Source: Pegoplata infirma
Taxonomy: Eukaryota; Arthropoda; Insecta; Diptera; Anthomyiidae
Assembly: GCA_963921195.1 (NCBI GenBank)
Contig: OY992536.1
Span: forward strand, 230,552,023-230,616,022
Length of the DNA: 64,000 nucleotides
Reading direction: 5' to 3'
Below, in pieces: positions 55,066 to 64,000 of the stretch. Both the position numbers and the translations under genes were made by a program. A model generated the notes under the pieces. The model was not told the DNA's origin. It saw only the letters and a list, made by a program, of their open reading frames with translations, and made no database searches. Positions within the stretch are counted from its first letter, which is position 1. The number at the start of each line of letters is the position of its first letter.

Positions 55066-55653
55066 CTAACAAGAAGAGTTTCCCTGGTGTCACCCTCCGA
55101 TCTTCATGAATTTTGGATATGTTGTTTAGAAGGAAAATTCATTAGACACCTATTTTTTTTAGCGACCCAAACTCATTTTTAGGGGGGTCGATTTGTATGG
55201 GGGGAAATTGACCTTTTTCAGTTTTTTACGATTTACGCCTATTTAAACATAATTAATATAGGCATGTGACGGTATTTAAAATACCTATCTCGTGATGTTA
55301 ATAACGTGCCAATAAAGTAAATATTTTTCGACTTATTAACAAAAATGTCCTAAAATTTTGACATTTTACTCAATATGACAAAAAGTTGTGCATATTTGGA
55401 CACGTTCTTTGCACACGAAGATAGGTTTCCAAAGACCTTTCATTTGGTATGTAACATGACTAGGTTTCTTTGTATTATATAGGAAAAAACGCTAAAAACT
55501 GAAAACTTGCCATTTCTTCCCCCCTCATTTCAACCCCTTAAATAAGAATTTGGCCGCTAAAAAAATACGTGTCCCTTTATTTTTCCTGTTCTACAAAATT
55601 AAACCAATTCCATAAAGATCGGAGGGCGACACCAGGGAGACCTTCCTTGTAAG
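55066..55653. mobile_element. CTTACAAGG-type foldback element
   Basis: CTAACAAGAAGAGTTTCCCT at the left pairs with AGGGAGACCTTCCTTGTAAG at the right, and GGTGTCACCCTCCGATCTT pairs with AAGATCGGAGGGCGACACC. Inner arms also match (TTTAGCGACCCAAACTC, GGGGGGTCG, CCCCTTAAATAAGAA). It is similar in size to 31048-31614. Confidence 0.62.
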
Positions 55654-55654
55654 T

Positions 55655-55750
55655 CCCTGATGAAGAGGGTCGGAATATTGGAATAGAATAAAAGAGTATT
55701 TAGTTACAAGACAACACTGGCCTCGAGCTTGATGAATTTGTATTTATTTA
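55655..55750 (+). repeat. Hammerhead-like core next to a Penelope-type CTCGAG word
   Basis: CCCTGATGAAGAGGGTCGG followed by AATATTGG lies just upstream of ACACTGGCCTCGAGC. The CTGATGA half matches the hammerhead core, but the partner reads GGAAT instead of GAAA, so cleavage is unlikely. It may be a Penelope-type terminal repeat remnant. Confidence 0.3.
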
Positions 55751-55975
55751 AAATTGGAAAGGTAGAATAATAACAACTCTAAATAACAACTTTAATTTTT
55801 TTCAATTATTATTTTACTAGATTGGCTAATTAACGACAAAAAAATTATTTTGGTGGGTCAAACACTTCCGCTTTAAAATTGACTTAAAAAAAAATTAATC
55901 GTTTTTTTTCCACACAAACCAAATCTTTTTTTTTAATATTATGTATCATCACGAAAAAGTTATGAGAAATAGCAT

Positions 55976-57726
55976 ATATCGTCCATTCCACCAGACATTT
56001 GGTAATTTTAGGCATTTTTTGACCGAGGGTATTCCGATTTTTGTTATTTTTTTCATACAGATACTCTATGGAGCCAATTTCAAATTTCATCCATCGGATC
56101 GAAAATATTCGAAAAACTCGCGATTTTATTCACGATTTTCGTTTTTAAAAAAGTCAAAAAAATGCAAAATCTGTGTAACTTTGAGCAGCTGTATTTTCTA
56201 AACTACTTATCGCATTTTAACAATCCATAGCGCATACGAATGGTTTGTAAGTCTATTTTGATATCTTATAAACTGAAAAAATGTCGGTGGTTTAAAAGTG
56301 CATTTTATATGCAAATGCAGTTTTGAAGTGCATTTTGCGAAACTTTTACCCCTTTTAATTTTTTTTTAATTAGCATATTTGGAAAATTTAGAATTTTTGC
56401 TACAGAAAAATGTTTTCATTACAATGGACCGAGCATGTGTGATATTTTAAATATTTTTTTTAAAAAAATACTTCCTTAAGTTTCCCTTACAAAAATTTTT
56501 ATTTTTTAAATTATACCAAAATCATGTAAAAAGACATGTTTTTAAACCGTTATATTTTCAAAAGTACTAATCGTATCTCATTGTTTTTATGCACATTAGA
56601 AAGGTATTTTTGTCTATTTTTTGCATTTAATGACCGCAAATATGTTGGTGTTTCAGAATTGCATATTAAATGCAAATGCAGTTTTGAAGTGCATTTTTCA
56701 AAACTTTCACCCCTTTGAATTTTTTTTTAGTTATCATATTCGAAAAGTTTACAATTTTTACTACAAAATAATGTCCTGCTAATAATGGACCCACCGTGTG
56801 TGCTATTTTAAATTTTTTTTTTTTAATTTCCTTAAAACAATTTCAATATTTTAAATAAAACCAAAAAATCTGAAATAACATGATTTTTTAAAAAATTCTA
56901 AAAAAATATCACACACAGTGGGTCCATTATTAGGAGGACATTATTTTGTAGTAAAAATTGTTAACTTTTCGAATATGATAACTAAAAAAAAATTCAAAGG
57001 GGTAAAAGTTTTGAAAAATGCACTTCAAAACTGCATTTGCATTTAAAATGCATTTCTGAAACGCCAACATATTTGCGGTCATTAAATGCAAAAAATATAC
57101 AAAAATACCTTTCTAATGTGCATAAAAACAATGAGATGCGATTAGTACTTTTGAAAATATAACGGTTTAAAAACATGTCTTTTTACATGATTTTGGTATA
57201 ATTTAAAAAATAAAAATTTTTATAAGGGAAACTTAAGGAAGTATTTTTTAAAAAAAATATTAAAAATATCACACATGCTCGGTCCATTGTAATGAAAACA
57301 TTTTTCTGTAGCAAAAATTCTAAATTTTCCAAATATGCTAATTAAAAAAAAAATTAAATGGGGTAAAAGTTTCGCAAAATGCACTTCAAAACTGCATTTG
57401 CATATAAAATGCACTTTTAAACCACCGACATTTTTTCAGTTTATAAGATATCAAAATAGACTTACAAACCATTCGTATGCGCTATGGATTGTTAAAGTGC
57501 GATAAGTAGTTTAGAAAATACAGCTGCTCAAAGTTACACAGATTTTGCATTTTTTTGACTTTTTTAAAAACGAAAATCGTGAATAAAATCGCGAGTTTTT
57601 CGAATATTTTCGATCTGATGGATGAAATTTGAAATTGGCTCCATAGAGTATCTGTATGAAAAATATAACAAAAATCGGAAGACCCTCGGTCAGATTTTTT
57701 AAAATGACTCATGGAATGGACGATAT
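55976..57726. mobile_element. Giant palindrome, 1.75 kb, arms about 870 bases
   Basis: ATATCGTCCATTCCA (55976) pairs with TGGAATGGACGATAT (57712-57726). Close pairing continues to a centre near 56855 (AATGGACCCACCGTGTGTG and CACACACAGTGGGTCCATT). Within each arm a unit of about 360 bases containing GCAAATGCAGTTTTGAAGTG and GCATATTTGGAAAA is also present twice in direct order, giving a plus-plus-minus-minus array. Arm similarity looks well above 90 percent by eye. The two 60-codon frames in opposite arms are mirror images, not genes. Confidence 0.72.
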
Positions 57727-57889
57727 TTGACTTATTTAAAATAAAACAAAAACTACACAGAAAATTTCATGAGTAGTTTTATAAATTTTTTTAAACTTTG
57801 GTGTTTGCCCATAAATTTTTATGAAACCCACATTAATAAAGTTCAGGTTTCTACGATTTCTATTTTAAACAAAATTTCAAAATGAGGTG

Positions 57890-59743
57890 AAAAAGTATGA
57901 AAAAAATGATTTCTTTCACGAAAAAGAAAATTATGAAAAAAAAATTTTTTTTGATGAAGAAAAAAAATGTTTGATACAAAAAAAAAATAATGGAAAAAAA
58001 TGTTTGATATAAAAAAATTTTAATGAAAAAAAAATTTTCTGATGTGAAAAAAAATTGGTGAAAAAAAAATTTTGTGAAAAAAAATATGAAAAAAAAATTA
58101 ATGAAAAAAAAATTTATGGAAAAAATTTGATATAAAAAAAATTGATACCATGTAAAAAAACAATTGATAAAAAAAATGAATGAAAAAAACAATTGAATAG
58201 TTCATGCGAATAAAGACGAATAGACCATTTGTAGAATTTTACAGGGGACAATAAAAACGCAGGAAACGGTTAAAAAATAATATTTTTGTCAACTTTTTGG
58301 TTTTAGCTTAAAGATTTAGGTCACATCTACCTATATACAAAATTTTAGTAAGGTATTCGAAAGAGAACTTGCCAAAAATTGGTCTTCAATTTTTTGCTTA
58401 AATGGAAAAAGGGCGAATATCCAAAAAAATGTATTGAAATTTGAATAAAAATGTGTTATTTTGCAGCAGATTTTGACTACATTTTCATAAGACTTGCAAT
58501 ACTTGACGAACTATGGTTGGTATTTGTTTGTAACACTTTAAGGACTTCAAGGATACACTTTTTAAGGATTGCCAGGACATGCAAAAAAATTTTTTTTGTT
58601 AATTTTTTTTAATATTCCTGCCATTTGATGCAGTAGTAATTCTTTATGACACTAAATACATTTTTAGGAATTATAATATTAACCCTTGACTGCATATTAC
58701 GACGTAACATAAAAGGACATGAAAAAAATTTGGTTTTTTATTCCTGACATTGGATGCAGTATTAACACTAAAAGTTTGTATGTGCTAAGATCGTTTTTTT
58801 TTTGTACAATTTCAAATTTTAGCTAATATCAATTTTAAACTCGCAGCTAAATGATTTTTATATAATATTTTGTTAAGGATGGATATTCGCCCTTTTTGCT
58901 TTCCACACTTTAAAGTCTTATAACTCAAGAACGGTAAAATTTTTTGCCAATATAATAAGTGTGGTTTGTTCCTCGTAATGTTCTTTTAACACATTGTTAC
59001 CGAAAGTAAAATTTTTGTATGTTTTTGTGTTGTATTTAATCAAAATTGTGCGTTACTTCACTCCCAATTTAAACAAAAATATAAAAATATACGAATTATT
59101 GCACTTTCAAAGTAATTTTTTTAGCCTTAAAAGTCAAAATTTCCCCAAAATTTCTGCATAGGATTGAAGGGCTCTGCTAATAAAATGCATTTATGAAAAA
59201 AAACATGTTTGCGAAAAAGTGGTCTATTCGTCCTTATTCGCATGAACTATTCAATTGATAAAAAAAAATTATGAAAAAAGAAAATTTATGAAAAACAAAG
59301 TTTTTTAAGGAAATTGATGAAAAAAATAATTTGATGAAAAAACAATTGGTGAAATTTTTTTTTATGTTACGTTTTATTCACCAGCTGGTGAAAAACGGTT
59401 TTATACGCCAGCAGTTGAATTAGTATCCAAGTTACAAATCGAAGTTACAAACGTTTTTGGTTTTAAGAAAATTAAAACAGAAATTCTTATGGTCGCTTAC
59501 GGTAGCTTATATAGTCAAATTGAGGTAGCGTCCTGTATCTAAAATTTTGAAGTCCTTTTAAAAAAAAATTGTATCACGAAAAACTGTAAATGCTGTTTTA
59601 CTACATTTCGTTTCTAGTTTCAAAAGTATATTATCCAGTTCGTGTTTAACTACCTTTTTTGCTTTTTGTTGGACGGTGTTATATAGTCAAACTGAGGTAA
59701 CGTCCTGCTTCACTTTATAAATTACAAAACCATTATCATGTTA
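57890..59743 (-). repeat. K repeat, copy 4, split by a TIR element
   Basis: GATTTCTTTCACGAAAAAG and GATGAAAAAAAA tracts, then (after 58190-59257) CACCAGCTGGTG, AGCTTATATAGTCAAATTGA and GGTAGCGTCCTG. A second end module, GTCAAACTGAGGTAACGTCC to CATTATCATG, lies at 59683-59738. Between the two modules lies 59545-59680, matching 36735-36830. The other end of the repeat is missing. Confidence 0.55.
58190..59257. mobile_element. Non-autonomous transposon with 37-bp TIRs
   Basis: The left 37 bases (starting CAATTGAATAGTTCATGCGA, 58190-58226) and right 37 bases (ending TCGCATGAACTATTCAATTG, 59221-59257) are inverted with a single mismatch. It is about 1.07 kb and sits in the A-rich tract of the K repeat. 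Because CAATTG is itself palindromic and resembles the host tract, the exact duplication cannot be read; TA or CAATTG are possible. There is no coding frame. The interior has AT-rich DNA and AAATGGAAAAAGGGCGAATA-like words, with GATGGATATTCGCCCTTTTT in opposite sense. Confidence 0.7.
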
Positions 59744-60965
59744 AAAGCGAAAAATTTTTGTTTGTGAAATTTTTTGTTTCATAGTGCGAATTTTCGTTGA
59801 AAACTAGTGTTATCATATATTGCTAAATTGTATTTCACCAAAGTCGTGTAAAATAAGTCGAAAAATGTAATATATCTGCTACTAGTGAAATTTTATGGCG
59901 GTTCTTTTCTTAGAACTTGGTAATCTTCTATTTCTCATTTCAATCCCTTTTTCAAAAATTCTCATAGAGCTTTTTAGAATCGAAAAAAAACCTTAAAAAG
60001 TTAATACCATATTTAACGTTCTAGGCAACCCGATTTAATTTTGTACTTCTTCAAATCACAAGTGAAGTATGTTAAAGTATTTATTTTTCTACGAACCACT
60101 TGACAAACTTTATATACTTTCAACGAAAAAAGTAATAATTAGTAACAAAAAAGAAATGTAAGACATACAACAAATTGTAAGCAGCAACAGGAAAATGTCT
60201 TGGTGATTTTCTATTTAACAAAAAAAGAAAAAACATCCCATAGAATTAATGAGTTTATGTCTGAATAACAATAATGGAAATGTTTTTGAAAACTCTTGTT
60301 ACCTTTTAGTTAACAAAACAGCAGGCAATTACTGTCAAGTTTCTTTATCTTCATTGACATTAAAACAACATTGAACCAGAATTTATATTTTTATATGTAA
60401 GTATTTTTTTGTTTTTTGTGGAAATGAAGATAGAAAAAAAAATAATAATAATAAAATCACTTTTCTTCTTATTTGTGTTAAAACAGAACAACAACTTCCA
60501 ATTAATTAATACAAAATGTTTTCAATGGAAATATATTTTTTAAGTTGGTATTTTAAGAAGAAACTAGGACAAGGGATTAATTACACTAGTTTACAATTTT
60601 AAAAAATATAATACAGTTATTCTAAGGAAAATTGACAATTTTGAAGTTTTGATACATGAACATTTTCGTTACACTTATTTCGTATTTATCTTACAAAAAG
60701 AGAAAATAATTGAAAATTAAAGCTTGGTCAACATTTTTTGGTGATAGTGACCGCTAAACTCAAAAATTTCATTAAAAAATTTTCACGGATACATTTCTTT
60801 TAAGAATTTTTTGTCATTTTTTTAAAGTATTTTCACCATTTCTCTAATATCTTGAGTTACATACCTCCGATCTTCTCTCAAAAGTTGATAAAACCCATGT
60901 GATGTTAACTTTTTTAGAATCTCTTTCTTGTCTTTTTGTAGGGTTTTTCTACAAAAATTTTAAAA
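59744..60965. other. Non-coding stretch
   Basis: AT-rich, with no repeats matching the rest of the window and no credible frame. It may be single-copy upstream or intron DNA. Confidence 0.45.
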
Positions 60966-61494
60966 TTACATTATTTGAGGATGTTTATTCTTGCTCGAGG
61001 TCATTATTTTCTTTACTAATTAAAACCATGATATTCTCATAGCATAATTTTCAAGAAAAAAAATTTTTTTTTTGTTTTAAATTTATTTATGTTGGTCATT
61101 TTTGCAAGACTTAATCGACACGTGTTTCGGAATTTGTCAAGATTCTATTGTCAAGATTATTTAGCAAAAATAGAAAAGATTTACTTCAAAGTAGCAAACG
61201 AGTCTAATGACAAATCGTTTGTGTACAAACTAGAATATTAATACATAATCGCCTCTATTCACAATGAGAAATAGAAAGACGAAGAAATTGTACCATACTA
61301 ATAAGGCAACGATTGTCAATAACCAACAAAAATTTATTCGACCTTTAAAAATATTATATTTTGAGGATGTTTATTCTGGCTCAAGGTCATTATTTTCTTT
61401 ACTAATTAAAACCATGATATTCTCATAGCATAATTTTCAAAAAAATTATTTTTTTTGTTTTAAATTTATTTATGTTGGTCATTTTTGCAAGACA
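60966..61494. mobile_element. Penelope-like terminal repeats, second copy
   Basis: The repeat GAGGATGTTTATTC, CTCGAGGTCATTATTTTC, TTATGTTGGTCATTTTTGCA occurs at 60974-61110 and again at 61364-61494. The same inner segment (CGACACGTGTTTCGG to CCAACAAAAATT) lies between. It is homologous to 49015-49751 but lacks the third inverted copy. Sequence to the right (61495 on) is not shared. Confidence 0.55.
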
Positions 61495-61517
61495 TAATCC
61501 TTGATAGTTCTCATGAT

Positions 61518-61802
61518 ATGTCACTTATATACAATGACCTACATAGAGTCTCTGGACCTTCATATTACAAACTTGACACCTTTTATATAAAAACACCTGT
61601 TTCTTTCGTGAGGAACTCCGAATACATACCCGTTTCGGTTCAATGCACTAATTTTTTTCGGGACTTTTCAAAATTTTTCCCTAAAAGCATTTTTAATAAT
61701 TTTTTTATATTACAAAGCGCAAAGAAAACTGCAAACAAATTTTTTCCGGGACTTAGAAAATTTTTCGAAGTTTGTTCAGAATTTTTTTATCCTAATAAAT
61801 GA
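61518..61802 (+). CDS. Unrecognised 94-codon open frame, doubtful
   Basis: From the first ATG (61518) to TGA the frame is open; it is open upstream to TTG at 61485, at the junction with the Penelope-like repeat. The first half is mixed in composition (YNDLHRVSGPSYYKLDTFYI, SFVRNSEYIPVSVQC) and reads more like protein than neighbouring frames. The second half is Phe- and Lys-rich. AATAAA-type words follow at about 61795. It could be the start of a lost element frame, a host exon fragment or chance. I recognise no domain, promoter or splice site. Confidence 0.2.
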   Translation: MSLIYNDLHRVSGPSYYKLDTFYIKTPVSFVRNSEYIPVSVQCTNFFRDFSKFFPKSIFNNFFILQSAKKTANKFFPGLRKFFEVCSEFFYPNK

Positions 61803-62326
61803 GTCAATAAATTTTTTATCCTAATTTAATAAATTTCTTTATTCAAATAAACACCAAAAAAAGTTGTGTCTTATGGACTTATGTATATAATTTATATACG
61901 TCCCATTTTTTTGTTCTAAAAGTGCTATAATAGCACCATATTTTTGGTTTTTAAAGCGCTTTCAAAGCGCTTTAAAATAGCAACGGCATACCGTTTACCG
62001 TGGTTATCATTTTGGACGCTGGGAGAGTACTTAACTGTGATGCTTTGCCAGCACACAAGCGACCATAAAAGGTACTTTGCCAGCACTCTCCCGTTCGTAT
62101 TTTTCTGCCTGGGTATTTTTTTTTTTTTTTTTTTAAGAAAAAATAAAGTGGGCTTCATAAAAATATATGGGCAAAATTCAAAGCTATATATGGGACATTC
62201 CATGTCAAATCTGACACTTTGAATAATTTTTTTTTTTAGATTTTCGAAATTTGTTGACAGTTTTTTGTAACCTTCGAATATTTTTGATGACCCGTTCAAA
62301 AGATATCGAATTTTTAAAAATTGGTA
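61803..62326. other. Non-coding stretch with small palindromes
   Basis: GTGCTATAATAGCAC at 61922-61936 and a double AAAGCGCTTT at 61953-61973 are perfect palindromes. ACTTTGCCAGCAC/CTTTGCCAGCAC words repeat at about 62041 and 62080, with GGGAGAGTAC and GCACTCTCCCG in opposite sense. No gene is seen. Confidence 0.45.
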
Positions 62327-63251
62327 CACTGATAGAAATTTGTACATGACAATAATGAAAATCTACATTAATGTTATGAAAAATGGCGTTAAAAAGGAAC
62401 CTATGTAGGGTTTCATTGAATTAATGAAATAGGTATCATAAAATGTAATTGCAAGAACAAGTTTCATTAAATTAATGAAAATTGTTCATACAAAATATAA
62501 ATTGTATTTATGAAAAATTTTCATTTCTTTAATAAAAAAAGCAGTTTATTCTTATGAAATACTTTCATTGAATAAATCCTACTTTTTATTTTTGAAATGA
62601 AATACTTTCATTCAATAAATGCTATGCTTATTTTTAAAATGAAATATATTTATGAAATTGTAAAGATCTTTTTATAAAATTAAAAATAATAAAAATGGTT
62701 TTCACTTTTTTTTCTCGCACAAAATTTTACTCCAACCTTAAATTGTAATACGTAGTTAAAACCACGAACTAATATAAGACAGCACGAATTTAGTAAATAT
62801 AAAAATAATAATTTACTTTTTTCCAAATTTCGTAAAAAAGTCTAAAAAAATCACAAAATCACCAAGTAAAAAAAAACACTTTCACATATTTTTTATTTTA
62901 TCTATAGATTTCACTGACACAAAATTTTACTATAACATTTACTTTTAATACGTAAGTAAAACCACGAAGTAAAACAAAAAAAAAATCACGCTGTGATCAG
63001 CTGTTTTTTGCGCGCGTAAACTAACAGACTAAACAGACGCGACACGACAGGTGTCAAAAAACAGAAAATTTTGTAAATAAAACTTAATGAAATTTTTTAA
63101 TGAAACTACGAAATCTAATGAATCAAAATTAATGAAAATCTTGCATTATATGTATGAAATTTCATTCAGCATATGAAATATTTCATTGTTGTAATGAAAC
63201 AACGTTAATGAATTCCATTCATTAGCGATATGAAGCGTTTTTCTATCAGTG
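62327..63251. mobile_element. CACTGATAGAAA TIR element, TA duplication
   Basis: CACTGATAGAAA at the left and TTTCTATCAGTG at the right are perfect 12-base inverted ends. TA lies outside both (62325-62326 and 63252-63253). The interior is rich in ATTAATGAAA and TTTCATTAA words. A GC-richer patch (GCTGTGATCAGCTG, GCGCGCG) lies near 62990-63020. TA duplication suggests Tc1/mariner-type mobilisation. It is non-coding, 925 bases. Confidence 0.7.
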
Positions 63252-63521
63252 TAGTTTGTTCCTTTACTCAAACTTCTTTTATTCATAACTTCTTCAATAA
63301 TGGTCCAAATTTCAAAATTTTTTTTTTAAATTTTTGGTTTTTTTACGTACTTTAAAAAAAAATCCAAAAAAATTCTTAAAATCGCTCTAGTATGCAATTT
63401 TTAAGTTTTAAAATTTAAATCTCATTAAAAAATGTTCGTACTCTTCGATTTTTTCGAAATTTGTTTGTGTAAATCTTCTATCGATTCTAAAAATTTTTTT
63501 CCAGGAGGATCGTGGGCTAAC

Positions 63522-63890
63522 GATTATTACTATTTTTTAAATTTTTTGAAAAAAATTTATTGTAATTTTCCAATCTAAAATCATTTCTACTGCTCCAATG
63601 GTGCGTCATAGAGAGGTCATTTATAAGACCGACCCACATTAATTTTTACGTCTTAACATTTCTTCGGAACAAACTAATACCCTATCTCCAATTTCTAAGG
63701 GGGCTCCCACACAAAACGACATTTTTTTAAATTTGCTCCAACCGCTCTAACTGCCCTAAGAATGCCCTTAGAGCAATCAAATGTATGACCGACCCACAAT
63801 ATTTTTTTAGTCCTGGAGCAGTAGAAATGATTTTAAGATTGGAAAATTACAATAAAAAATTTTAAAAAAATTTTAAAAAATAGTAATAAT
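63522..63890. repeat. Inverted repeat with 77-base arms
   Basis: Left arm 63522-63598 (ending ATTTCTACTGCTCCA) and right arm 63813-63890 (starting TGGAGCAGTAGAAAT) pair closely around a 215-base loop. The loop carries AAGACCGACCCACATTAATT near 63627, repeated as GACCGACCCACAATATTTTT near 63787. Probably the core of another foldback element. Confidence 0.6.
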
Positions 63891-63906
63891 TAGGGATGAG
63901 ATTTTC

Positions 63907-64000
63907 ATGCACTAAAAAATCGAAAATATGCGCTTAAAATATGCGCTAAAAAATTCAAAATATGCACTAAAAAACCTTAAAATATGCACTAAAAAATAAA
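63907..64000. repeat. Minisatellite running off the right edge
   Basis: Four to five units, mostly 21-22 bases, of ATGCACTAAAAAATCGAAAAT type (variants ATGCGCTAAAAAATTC and ATGCACTAAAAAACCTT). The array is not finished at the window end. Confidence 0.65.

Noticed and set aside
56536..57176. Two nearly identical 60-codon frames on opposite strands
   Set aside because: They are the two arms of the same palindrome, so duplication explains the similarity.
61925..62347. 140-codon minus-strand frame
   Set aside because: It contains a poly-Lys run from a T tract, the opposite strand is also open, it runs into the TIR element at 62327, and no domain is recognisable.
1..64000. CRISPR array, bacterial operons, phage or viral genes
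   Set aside because: No regularly spaced repeats with unique spacers, no ribosome-binding sites with long frames, and composition and repeats typical of a fly nuclear genome.

Overview
The window looks like a non-coding stretch of a higher fly genome (Diptera, Cyclorrhapha; a calyptrate fly is my best guess). It is very AT-rich by eye and contains many interspersed elements laid out like Drosophila INE-1/DINE-1 (Helentron) elements. These have a TATACCCT-type start, a GTCCGTCCGTCTGTC-type internal block, a short TTCGGC/GCCGAA hairpin near the 3' end, and a CTTACTTGTTT end. The species call is inference.

Only one stretch reads as a genuine host gene. It is a partial first coding exon on the minus strand at 1-206, cut by the left edge, with a signal-peptide-like N terminus followed by an Asp/His-rich stretch. 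Everything to its right is therefore upstream of that start codon: promoter, 5'UTR intron or intergenic DNA. I see no tRNA, rRNA, CRISPR array or bacterial-type gene. Nearly all open frames longer than 60 codons are accidents of A/T runs and repeats.

Layout: 207-1430 is leader-like and AT-rich DNA. 1.4-4.6 kb is a composite repeat (here 'K repeat') split by a DINE-1-like element and a CACTG-ended foldback. 6.1-10.4 kb is a nested nest. 11-14 kb holds a TIR element, a DINE-1-like element and a Transib-like foldback. 15.7-22.3 kb contains foldbacks, a 1.4 kb TIR element with a decayed coding relic, a hAT-like element and a short LINE tail. 23.4-29.9 kb is TIR elements, a second Transib-like copy, a second full K repeat and a piggyBac-like element. 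31-36 kb is palindromic TIR elements. 37.2-42.7 kb is TIR and foldback elements. 44.8-48.3 kb is satellite, DINE-1-like elements and a nested foldback. 49-52 kb is a Penelope-like insertion and another hAT-like element. 55-59.7 kb is large palindromes and the last K repeat. 61-64 kb is a second Penelope-like copy, a TA-flanked element and a minisatellite.

The most informative point is that many insertions can be proved inside the window. They show target-site duplications of characteristic length (TA, TAA, TTAA, 5, 6, 8 and 14 bp), and several have an uninterrupted paralogous copy elsewhere in the window. The second theme is very long near-perfect palindromes. If transcribed, these could fold into long dsRNA hairpins. 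No coherent new gene system is visible; the interest lies in the transposon families and their nesting order.
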